From Capnocytophaga sp. oral taxon 338 str. F0234 (GTDB lineage Bacteria; Bacteroidota; Bacteroidia; Flavobacteriales; Flavobacteriaceae), in the NCBI RefSeq assembly GCF_000192225.1, contig NZ_GL872413.1:1725480-1786159 (forward strand): a DNA stretch of 60,680 nt, given 5' to 3'. The translations under genes and the position numbers were made by a program. Within the stretch, counting starts at the first letter, position 1, and each line of letters starts with the position of its first letter. Positions 8,960 through 16,222 of this stretch are shown here, piece by piece. The notes below the pieces were generated by a model. It was not told the DNA's origin and made no database searches. It saw nothing but the letters and a program-made list of their open reading frames with translations.

Positions 8960-11290
8960 ATGTTGTCAAAAAGAATCCTTTTCATATTATTTTTTCTTTT
9001 TTCTATTCCTTTTTATAGTCAGAACAAAGGTACCCTTTCAGGAAAAGTCATCGACAAAACCACTGGAGAACCTTTAATTAAGGCTGATATTATCATTAAA
9101 GAACTAAACTTAGGCACAAGTGCCGACGAGAAAGGAAACTATCAAATCCATAATCTTCCTTTGGGCACTTATATTGTATCCTTTTATTATCTTGGTTATC
9201 AGACTGTAAATAAAAAAATTACTATTAGTGGGCAAACACGCATGAATGTTTCTCTTAAAGAAGAAAAAAAAGAAATTGGAGAAATGGTATTCACTGCCAA
9301 AACCATTGCTCATCAGAAAAAAGAAGAAGCTATGCCCGTTACTGTGATTGATATATCCAATATGCGAGGTACCGTAAGCAGTGTACAGGATATTTTAGTA
9401 AAAACAGTAGGAGTTACCTTGCGCTCCTCAGGAGGAGTGGGCAGTAGCTCCCGTATCTCTGTCAGAGGACTGGAAGGTAAGCGTATCGGCTTTTTTATAG
9501 ATGAACTCCCTTTAGCAGAACAAACGGATTATATCGATATCAATGATATCCCCATTGATATGATTGACCGTATTGAGATATATAAAGGAGTAGTCCCTGC
9601 ACGCTTTGGAGGTTCTTCCCTCGGTGGGGCTGTGAATATTGTTATTCGTGAATATCCTGACAAATATGCTGACTTAAGCTATAGTATTGAATCCTATAAC
9701 ACTCACAAACTACAAGCTGTTCTCAAGCGGAACCTTAAAGAACGTGGACTCATTTTTGGTATAGGAGGAGGATATACTTCTTCTGATAATAATTATACTT
9801 TTGATTCCCCTTACAGAAAAGGCTTACGCATCACTCGTAACCACGATAAGTTTCAAAAGATTATCATCGGTGGTAGCCTTAAAGCAAAAAAATGGTGGTT
9901 TGATGAAGTAGAATTAGAACCTGTTATCGTAAAAACCTATAAAGAAATACAAGGAATAGAATATGATATACGTGAGGCTCATAGCAAATCCTTAATGGCA
10001 GGACTCTCTAACAAATTAGAAAAAGACAATTTCCTTACTGAAGGACTTAATTTTGATATGTTCAATGGGGTGGTATTCACTCGAATGAATTTCATTGATA
10101 AAGCTACTCGCCGTTATGAATGGGATGGTTCTTCCTTTCCCACTACCTCCCGTTATGGTGGTGAAGTAGGTTATAATTATCCATCAGATTCCGATGACAA
10201 GAAACTTTCTTTTATTAACAAAACCAACTTAGAGTATATCCTTAATGAACGGCATTCTCTCAATTTCAATTCTGTACTTTCTATAGCACATGGTAAGCCC
10301 AAGGATGACCTTAAGAAATTAAGTTTAGGCAAGCAGGTGAATTTTGATTCACAAATGCTCAGTTGGGTAAGTGGTCTTACCTACGATTTCCGTACCTCTG
10401 ATGATAAGTTTCTTAACTCACTTACAGGTCGTTACTATCTCTATACCATGCACACTCAAATGACTCCTCTCTTTGTAGGGAACCAGTATGAGGTAAATCT
10501 CAACAAAAGCAATTTCGGTCTCAATAATGCTATGCGTTATCGTTTTCTTCCCTCTCTTATGGGAAAATTTTCTATAGGATATGATGTGCGTATCCCTTCA
10601 GAAAGTGAACTCTTGGGGGATGGTATCGGTATTATTCCCAGTGGGGAACTTCTCCCTGAGCGCAATACCAGTGCTAACTTAGGGTTACTTTTTGACCTTG
10701 TAGGAAAACACCCAACAAATGCACAGGTAGAAATGAATTTTTTCTATATGCACCTGAAGGATATGATACGCTATACCGCCGGACTCATCGGGGCACAGTA
10801 CCAAAACTTTGGCGAAATGCGTACTATAGGGGTAGAATTCGAAGCTAAAGCAGATGTACTCCCTTTCCTCTATGCTTATGTGAATACTACTTATCAGGAT
10901 TTAAGAGATATACGTGACTATGAAACTACAAGTACTGTTCCTAATCCTACCAAAAACAAGCGAATGCCTAATATTCCTTACTTAATGGCAAATGCTGGAA
11001 TAGAGTTCCACCAAGAAAATCTCTTTGGGGGCACTGGACAAAATACACGTATTTTCATAGATGGTACTTTCATAGAGGAATATTTCTATGATTTTGAAAT
11101 GACGCAACTTGACAAGCGTCGTATTCCCCGTAGCACTACCTTTGATATAGGTTTTGAGCACAGTTTTTTGAATAATAAAATATTTCTCTCGGGGAAAGTG
11201 CGGAATATAACGAATGAAAAGACCTTATCAGAATTCAATCGCCCGCTAATGGGAATCAATGGAGGGGTGAAGCTAAGAGTAATATTCTAA
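8960..11290 (+). CDS. TonB-dependent outer membrane receptor
   Basis: A 776-residue outer membrane transporter. A signal peptide ends near residue 20, followed by a CarboxypepD_reg-like beta-sandwich (about 24-97: GTLSGKVIDKTTGEPL ... YLGYQTV). Next come a plug domain with ISVRGLEG and YKGVVPARFGGSSLGGAVNI, then a 22-strand-type barrel ending in the aromatic residue VIF at the C-terminus. Such receptors import siderophores, haem, cobalamin or other large ligands with energy from TonB-ExbBD. It is of the iron/cofactor receptor type, not a SusC glycan receptor (shorter, no SusD next to it). Neighbours suggest siderophore or metallophore uptake. Confidence 0.9.
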   Translation: MLSKRILFILFFLFSIPFYSQNKGTLSGKVIDKTTGEPLIKADIIIKELNLGTSADEKGNYQIHNLPLGTYIVSFYYLGYQTVNKKITISGQTRMNVSLKEEKKEIGEMVFTAKTIAHQKKEEAMPVTVIDISNMRGTVSSVQDILVKTVGVTLRSSGGVGSSSRISVRGLEGKRIGFFIDELPLAEQTDYIDINDIPIDMIDRIEIYKGVVPARFGGSSLGGAVNIVIREYPDKYADLSYSIESYNTHKLQAVLKRNLKERGLIFGIGGGYTSSDNNYTFDSPYRKGLRITRNHDKFQKIIIGGSLKAKKWWFDEVELEPVIVKTYKEIQGIEYDIREAHSKSLMAGLSNKLEKDNFLTEGLNFDMFNGVVFTRMNFIDKATRRYEWDGSSFPTTSRYGGEVGYNYPSDSDDKKLSFINKTNLEYILNERHSLNFNSVLSIAHGKPKDDLKKLSLGKQVNFDSQMLSWVSGLTYDFRTSDDKFLNSLTGRYYLYTMHTQMTPLFVGNQYEVNLNKSNFGLNNAMRYRFLPSLMGKFSIGYDVRIPSESELLGDGIGIIPSGELLPERNTSANLGLLFDLVGKHPTNAQVEMNFFYMHLKDMIRYTAGLIGAQYQNFGEMRTIGVEFEAKADVLPFLYAYVNTTYQDLRDIRDYETTSTVPNPTKNKRMPNIPYLMANAGIEFHQENLFGGTGQNTRIFIDGTFIEEYFYDFEMTQLDKRRIPRSTTFDIGFEHSFLNNKIFLSGKVRNITNEKTLSEFNRPLMGINGGVKLRVIF

Positions 11291-11332
11291 CACCCTCTCG
11301 TCCGAACCAAAAATATACTTTAACTATACTTT

Positions 11333-11376
11333 CAGTGGGTCTACAGTGGCTCTACAGTGGGTCTACAGTGGGTCTA
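11333..11376. repeat. Tandem repeat: four 11-bp units
   Basis: Four head-to-tail copies of CAGTGGGTCTA, the second differing at one base (CAGTGGCTCTA). It lies 43 bases after the stop of the TonB receptor gene. Copy number of such perfect short repeats can vary between strains. Confidence 0.9.
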
Positions 11377-11675
11377 CAATAAATTAAAAGCGGATTTAAA
11401 GTGTTTAATAAATGTAGTAAACCAGTAATTAACGTGAGTTGGATGTAAGAAAAGTGTAGCTTATGCTATAGAAATCTTACAAATCTTCACAAATCAAACA
11501 AATAGGAAACAAGTTGCCTGAGAGTCTCTCACAGATTACACGGACCACTCAGCTAAAGCTGAAGAATTTCGCGTAACAGTAACAATAGTAAAGAGCGTGG
11601 GAGGATGCTTAAAATCAACAAATTAAACTAACTCTTGATTAGCATTAATAACTATATAAAAATTAATAATTATAT
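11377..11675. other. Intergenic region with small inverted repeats, no gene seen
   Basis: About 300 bases without a credible gene. It contains TGAGAG-T-CTCTCA at 11519-11531 and CAGCT-AA-AGCTG near 11551-11562. No TAnnTTTG promoter box is visible before the membrane protein at 11676, so the downstream genes may be read from the receptor promoter or from a non-consensus promoter. Confidence 0.5.
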
Positions 11676-12347
11676 ATGAAAAAAGGATTTATTTTAGGCT
11701 TAATAGCCTCGCTCATCACCTTTGCGGGTGATATGTTATTAGGATATATTCAGGTAGAAAACCCTGATAAATCACTGATGAATTTCTCGCTTGCCTTGCC
11801 TTTACCGCGTATTTTGTGGGGAGGGTTCTTAGGTGTGATAGGTATCCCGTTGCAATGTATAGGGTATTGTCAAATCTACAAACTGATGAAAGAAGGTAGT
11901 AAAACGCTCTCCAAACTTTACAAAGTAGGTGTTTGGGGGTGGATGGTAATGGCGGCTTGTGGGGTGCACCTGAATTGTGCTGTGGTGATGCTCATTTACA
12001 AACAGCTTTATCCTACCGACGCAACCTTAGCTCACGAGGTGGCTACTACCTTTGCCAATAGTGTATTAGTGCCTTGCTATTATATTTTTATTGTCTTCTT
12101 CCTACTGATGAACATCACACAGTTCATAGCTTTTATAAGAAAGAAGACTATTTATCCTCGTGTAGTGGCACTTTTCAATATGTTTATAGGTATTGTAGTG
12201 ATCTATATCATTGTTTCTCTCTTACCTGATTCAGCACTAAGAAACGGTATCAAAACGTCAGCTATCAGTTTGGGCAATGCTTTAATGTTTATAGGGTTGC
12301 TACTTTTTCAAGGTCAGACAAGTCTAACAAGTAATAATAATAACTAA
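11676..12347 (+). CDS. Polytopic membrane protein, possibly DUF6796-like
   Basis: A 223-residue protein with about six hydrophobic segments (residues 4-24, 46-64, 88-110, 128-152, 163-183, 195-212). There are no motifs of a known transporter. It begins MKKGFILGLIASLITFAGDMLLGY; an acidic residue within the first helix (FAGDMLLGY) is notable. It sits 11 bases before the DUF4374 lipoprotein gene, so the two are co-transcribed. It could assist uptake or sensing across the inner membrane, but that rests only on the neighbourhood. Confidence 0.75.
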   Translation: MKKGFILGLIASLITFAGDMLLGYIQVENPDKSLMNFSLALPLPRILWGGFLGVIGIPLQCIGYCQIYKLMKEGSKTLSKLYKVGVWGWMVMAACGVHLNCAVVMLIYKQLYPTDATLAHEVATTFANSVLVPCYYIFIVFFLLMNITQFIAFIRKKTIYPRVVALFNMFIGIVVIYIIVSLLPDSALRNGIKTSAISLGNALMFIGLLLFQGQTSLTSNNNN

Positions 12348-12358
12348 AAACTAATTTT

Positions 12359-13588
12359 ATGTATTCAAAAGTATTTTTAACCGCGTGTGCTTTTGCACTA
12401 CTTAGTGTCTCTTGTAAAAAAGATGACAATAACAATCCTACAAACCCTACTATTATCTCCAAAAGTTCAGGTAAGTATCTCTTAGAAACATCCACTAAGA
12501 ATGGTGATGGTATGAGTGGCAGTTCCTATTTACAGCTTTTCAATAACTTATCAGGAGAAATAGATAATTCAAAAGCCGAACAAACAGAATTTGGTTCTTC
12601 GGTACAAGTAATTGGTAATGAAGTCTATATCTTCGATACCATGAAAGGGGTCGGAGGGGTTACTCTTTGGACATATAATCCTACTGACCAACGACTTACC
12701 AAAAGAGCTCATCTTGATACTCCTGCAGGTTCTATGATAGGACATCTTGAAAAGGTAAGTGATACCAAAGCCTATCTACCGCTCTATACCCAAGGCGTAG
12801 TATGGATCATCAATCCTAAAACTATGCAGAGAACAGGGGAAATTGCGCTTAATTCCTATGCTCATGGGGACGCTAGTCCGGAGCCTGCTATGGGACTTAT
12901 TCGAGACGGCAAATACTACCTATGCCTTAACCAAATAGACCCTGCAAAAAGCTGGCAGCCTTATGCTGACTATCAGCAATGTGATGTGGCTATTATTGAT
13001 ATCCAAACCGATAAGGTGGAGAAAATAGCTTCCGAAAAAGTTACGGGTCTTACTTTCCCTACACGTCCTATGTCTCAATGTAGTGGCATGATCTTCACCA
13101 ATGAAGTAGGTGATCTATATATGGCTACAGCAGGATATTTTGGATATAACCTTAATAATACCAAGTGTGGATTTATTGCTCTTAACAAGGGAAGCAATGA
13201 GTTTGATACTGCTAAATCATGGGATATCTCTACGACTACTATTGAAGGCACTTCCTATAAACCTGCTGCTGTTTATAACTGTCAGTACATAGGAAACGGA
13301 AAGGTTGCTGCCTATGTAGGTATTACAGAACTCAATGGTGATAATGCTTATACTGCAAAAAATTCAATGGCAGTACTCATAGATCTTAATGCAAAAACCA
13401 TTAAAAAAATAGACGGCATTCCTCTTACTGATGGACATAGTATCTACATAGGTAAATATAAAGATTTAGTAGTATTTGCTGCCTTTGGTACAGATAAAAT
13501 AGGACTCTTTAGCTATAACCCTACCACTAATGCTACTGAAAAATTGCTTTCTACTATAGGAAATGCATCCTTTTTCCATGCATTTTAA
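12359..13588 (+). CDS. DUF4374-type surface lipoprotein, probable ligand-binding beta-propeller
   Basis: A 409-residue lipoprotein. The signal sequence ends in the lipobox SVSC (Cys19), followed by KKDDNNN, a Lys/Asp-rich stretch as in surface-exported Bacteroidota lipoproteins. The rest has repeating strand-turn segments typical of a beta-propeller. From memory, DUF4374 proteins pair with TonB receptors, and the siderophore-binding lipoprotein XusB of Bacteroides thetaiotaomicron is of this type. Here it follows a receptor and a membrane protein. Its likely job is to capture a siderophore or similar ligand at the cell surface and pass it to the receptor. Confidence 0.8.
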   Translation: MYSKVFLTACAFALLSVSCKKDDNNNPTNPTIISKSSGKYLLETSTKNGDGMSGSSYLQLFNNLSGEIDNSKAEQTEFGSSVQVIGNEVYIFDTMKGVGGVTLWTYNPTDQRLTKRAHLDTPAGSMIGHLEKVSDTKAYLPLYTQGVVWIINPKTMQRTGEIALNSYAHGDASPEPAMGLIRDGKYYLCLNQIDPAKSWQPYADYQQCDVAIIDIQTDKVEKIASEKVTGLTFPTRPMSQCSGMIFTNEVGDLYMATAGYFGYNLNNTKCGFIALNKGSNEFDTAKSWDISTTTIEGTSYKPAAVYNCQYIGNGKVAAYVGITELNGDNAYTAKNSMAVLIDLNAKTIKKIDGIPLTDGHSIYIGKYKDLVVFAAFGTDKIGLFSYNPTTNATEKLLSTIGNASFFHAF

Positions 13589-13598
13589 TTAAATCTTA

Positions 13599-13633
13599 AT
13601 GTGCCAATGTCTGTAAATCTCTCATTGGTACAT
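13599..13633 (+). terminator. Hairpin between the DUF4374 and methyltransferase genes
   Basis: An 11-bp stem, ATGTGCCAATG / CATTGGTACAT with one G-T pair, starts 10 bases after the lipoprotein stop. It lacks a strong T run, so it may be a partial terminator or a 3'-end stabiliser. Confidence 0.5.
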
Positions 13634-13686
13634 TATCTCACATCTATTTACTATTTTCTCAAGATAGAATAATTTTTAGCAAGAAA

Positions 13687-14526
13687 ATGAATACAGAGAA
13701 CCTACAATCTTTAGGAAAAATACCTGAAACTATGCTCATTACTTTATGGGCTAAAGCTGAAGAGTGTCACTATAAGCAACCTTTTTTGGTAGATGAGAAA
13801 GCTCAAGAAATGATTTCTCAGATAGATTATGATTTTTCTAAATTCAAAAAATCCAAGTTCAGTCAAGCGGGGGTTTGTCTCAGGGCAAGCCTTATAGATA
13901 AGGAAGTTCAAGCCTTTATATCAGACCATCCCGATGCAGTGGTTATCCAGCTAGGAGCCGGCTTGGATGCTCGTTATGAGCGTATAGGATGCCCTAATGT
14001 AACCCATTGGTATGAGCTTGACCTCCCTGAGGTGATTGAATTGCGTAAAAAATTCTTCCAAGAAAGTGAACGAAGGACATTCCTATCCCTCTCCTTATTT
14101 GACTCTCAATGGATAACTCTTATAAAGGCTCCCCAAAAACCCATCCTTATCATTGTAGAAGGTGTTCTTATGTATTTTGAAAGAAAGGATATAAAAGCCT
14201 TTTTTGAGACTCTTTGCCATGAATTAAATGAGGCTGTTTTTCTTTTTGATATGTTGGCTTATGCCTTAGTAGGACATGCTAAGGTACATGATTCCTTAGG
14301 GACTATGGAAGAAAATCAGCGCCCTGAATTTAAATGGAGTGAACTCAATAGTCACACCTTGGAGGCGTGGAATCCTAAGATTCATATAGAGAAGGAATAC
14401 TTTATGAGTGATTTTAATAAAGGACGCTATCCCTTCATCTTCAGAATGCTATACAAAATTCCCTATTTCTACAGAAGATTTAATCAGAGAGTGATAAAAG
14501 TGAAAATAGTAGAAAATGAAGAGTAA
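13687..14526 (+). CDS. LCM-family class I SAM-dependent methyltransferase
   Basis: A 279-residue methyltransferase of the leucine carboxyl methyltransferase (LCM/PPM1) type. The signature VVIQLGAGLDARYER (GAGLDAR at residues 90-96) is followed by an acidic strand end, WYELDLPEVIELRK, and IIVEGVLMYFE, which lines the active site. Bacterial members methylate carboxylates or hydroxyls of small molecules, often polyketides. It is the fourth gene after the TonB receptor. A role in modifying or inactivating an imported siderophore-like molecule is possible but is inference. Confidence 0.85.
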   Translation: MNTENLQSLGKIPETMLITLWAKAEECHYKQPFLVDEKAQEMISQIDYDFSKFKKSKFSQAGVCLRASLIDKEVQAFISDHPDAVVIQLGAGLDARYERIGCPNVTHWYELDLPEVIELRKKFFQESERRTFLSLSLFDSQWITLIKAPQKPILIIVEGVLMYFERKDIKAFFETLCHELNEAVFLFDMLAYALVGHAKVHDSLGTMEENQRPEFKWSELNSHTLEAWNPKIHIEKEYFMSDFNKGRYPFIFRMLYKIPYFYRRFNQRVIKVKIVENEE

Positions 14527-14569
14527 AAAATCCTCTCTCCCCTTGAAAGGGAGAAAAACCTTTAAGAAA

Positions 14570-14594
14570 GAGGCTGCCCTTTTCGGACAGCCTC
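14570..14594. terminator. Terminator hairpin after the methyltransferase gene
   Basis: GAGGCTG / CAGCCTC with an 11-base loop, 43 bases beyond the stop of the methyltransferase gene. The same GAGGCT...AGCCTC core recurs in the pgk terminator at 21576-21604. Confidence 0.6.
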
Positions 14595-14607
14595 AACTCG
14601 TTCTAAC

Positions 14608-14639
14608 GCAGATGCGAAGTACAAAAACTTCAAATCTGC
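14608..14639. repeat. Asymmetric imperfect palindrome I
   Basis: Nested arms GCAGAT (14608-14613) / ATCTGC (14634-14639) and GAAGT (14616-14620) / ACTTC (14627-14631), separated by GC on one side and AA on the other. CTAAC lies just to the left and GTAAC just to the right. The unequal bulges give the folded strand a polarity, as in recombination sites or REP-type elements. Confidence 0.75.
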
Positions 14640-14649
14640 ATGTAACCCC

Positions 14650-14681
14650 GCCTAACATAAAGCCTCTATCAGGCAATGTTA
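14650..14681. repeat. Asymmetric imperfect palindrome II overlapping the TIKI-like gene stop
   Basis: TAACA (14653-14657) pairs with TGTTA (14677-14681), and GCCT (14662-14665) pairs with AGGC (14671-14674). The gaps are four bases on one side and two on the other. The left end is GCCTAAC, which matches the integron core-site consensus RYYYAAC; on the minus strand it reads GTTAGGC (GTTRRRY). The stop codon of the TIKI-like gene lies inside the right arm. Confidence 0.65.
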
Positions 14682-15959
14682 TTTGTTCTGTTCTCTTGTG
14701 TAAGGCTCATTCTCAAAGTTTTTGTAAATATATTTTTCTGCAACATTCATATTAACGCCCAATGTTTTACATGCTTTTTTACATTCTTGATAAGCTTTTA
14801 TAGCCTTATCTCTTTGGTTGGTCATGTCATAACAAAAACCTAAATTACGCCAATAATATACTACAAAAAACCAATGCTTTTCTTTTGGTAATTCATTTAA
14901 TTTTTTGGTAATGCTTTTCGATATTTTAATCGCACCGAAATAATCTTTTTCTAAAAATCTAATCCACGCTTTCTCAAACTGCAATACTGCTGATTTTGAG
15001 CGTTGAGATTCCCATTCAGCTACAACGGATATAGCTTTTCTTATATTTTCAACAGGTATAATATTGGGGTTATCATCCATTCCTATTCCATGAATCAGAG
15101 GAACTAATGCATTTTGATACAAGACATCTATGGAAGAAGTATCTGACATATCATAATAACCTTTTGCCAAATCATTTTTAATAAATCCTATTATGTTTGA
15201 GGTTGGAACTATTGTCTTTAAAGGTAATAACTTCTCAAAGTTAACTAATTGCACGTCTTCTTGTTTTGACAAAGCAATATCAAAATAGTACTTATGTTCA
15301 GCTCCTGTAAGTATCATAATGCGTTTCCCTTTGTTTTCGGCGATAGCAGTGTTAATTAATTCCATCATTTTGGCATTCCGCAACTCCGAATATAAATTCA
15401 TGCAGCCGTCCCCATACACACGGATTGATATAGTATACATCTCTCGGATGTAGTTGTTGTAATCTTTGCCGTTAAAAAACTCATATCCCATTTTATTATT
15501 TTTCCAGATGCTATCCATAGTGCCATATTTCTCTACGAATGCCTGCATTATGTGATTGTTTTTTACTAACGAATCGGCTTGTTGACTTTTTGTTTTATAA
15601 TCATCGGTTTTGATATATTTACTCCTTTCAGCACGAGCATCCGATAGAGTTTCCCACCAATCAATCGGATAAACTTTCTTATTATTATCAAAACCATATA
15701 TTGAAGCTATCATCATTTCTTTGAGGTAGGATTGCTTTCTAAAATAAGATGGTGGTATTTCTACACAAATTACATCAGGATTGTAAGTGCCTAAAATATT
15801 CAGAATATCTTGATATAAATAATTCGGATTATTACTGTGCCCACTATGAATTGTGCCGATTACAAGCACTTCCGTTTTTGTTTGTGCTTTCGTTTCTGCA
15901 AGAAAACAGAATCCCATTACCATAAATAGAAAAATCTTCAAAAATTGGTACTGTCTCAT
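14679..15959 (-). CDS. Secreted TIKI/TraB-like (ChaN/EreA superfamily) protein
   Basis: A 426-residue protein with a signal peptide ending near LAETKAQ (residue 26). The N-terminal domain resembles the TIKI/TraB/PrgY/erythromycin-esterase fold: VLVIGTIHSGHS, DVICVEIPP and a late ILTGAEHKYYFDIAL supply the His/Glu residues expected near a metal or catalytic site. The C-terminal third (about 310-420) is helical and TPR-like. Members may be metalloproteases or hydrolases; the substrate is unknown. The gene stands alone, facing the methyltransferase gene, and is flanked by unusual palindromes that suggest it arrived as a unit. Confidence 0.75.
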   Translation of the reverse strand: MRQYQFLKIFLFMVMGFCFLAETKAQTKTEVLVIGTIHSGHSNNPNYLYQDILNILGTYNPDVICVEIPPSYFRKQSYLKEMMIASIYGFDNNKKVYPIDWWETLSDARAERSKYIKTDDYKTKSQQADSLVKNNHIMQAFVEKYGTMDSIWKNNKMGYEFFNGKDYNNYIREMYTISIRVYGDGCMNLYSELRNAKMMELINTAIAENKGKRIMILTGAEHKYYFDIALSKQEDVQLVNFEKLLPLKTIVPTSNIIGFIKNDLAKGYYDMSDTSSIDVLYQNALVPLIHGIGMDDNPNIIPVENIRKAISVVAEWESQRSKSAVLQFEKAWIRFLEKDYFGAIKISKSITKKLNELPKEKHWFFVVYYWRNLGFCYDMTNQRDKAIKAYQECKKACKTLGVNMNVAEKYIYKNFENEPYTREQNK

Positions 15960-15977
15960 ATTGTTGCTTTTAATGTT

Positions 15978-16047
15978 GCTTAACGTTTTGGCACTTGGCG
16001 CAATGGCGGATTTCGGAACACAAAACTGTCTTTAAATGCCCAATGCC
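15978..16047. repeat. Imperfect inverted repeat upstream of the TIKI-like gene
   Basis: GGCACTTGGCGCA (15990-16002) is nearly complementary to TGCCCAATGCC (16037-16047), with two single-base gaps. GCTTAAC at 15978-15984 matches RYYYAAC (GTTAAGC on the gene strand) and lies 19 bases upstream of the start codon of the gene. The layout is like an attC-type recombination site, but no second full core box is visible. Confidence 0.5.
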
Positions 16048-16218
16048 ATTTCTAATTTGACAGTTTAATGTATCTATAAAATAGTCTAAGAATGAATGCT
16101 TTTTAATAATATCTTTTTTAATCCCGTTGTCTTTTGCAAAATAAGCCGAGAGTTGGTTGCAGTTAGGTATTACTCCAAAGCCATTGAAGTCTTTTCTTTC
16201 TGCCTCTTTTTTCTTCAC
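16048..16218 (-). pseudogene. Gene fragment between the YfcC-type gene and the cassette-like unit
   Basis: A GTG-started frame of 82 codons (stop at 15970) whose first 57 residues look protein-like (NQLSAYFAKDNGIKKDIIKKHSFLD followed by NCQIRNGIGHLKT). The remainder runs into the inverted repeat and reads as non-coding. It has no recognisable domain or family and lies 4 bases after the transporter stop. I read it as an internal piece of a larger gene cut off at the repeat; a genuine short gene is less likely. Confidence 0.4.
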
Positions 16219-16222
16219 TTAT

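Noticed and set aside
11519-11600. CTGAGAG stretch after the receptor gene that recalls a TPP riboswitch
   Set aside because: The second TPP motif (ACCTGA...) and the stems are missing, and the genes downstream are unrelated to thiamine.
15978-16047. A complete integron attC site
   Set aside because: One core box and paired inner arms are visible, but no second full RYYYAAC/GTTRRRY partner at the right distance, so it is listed only as attC-like.
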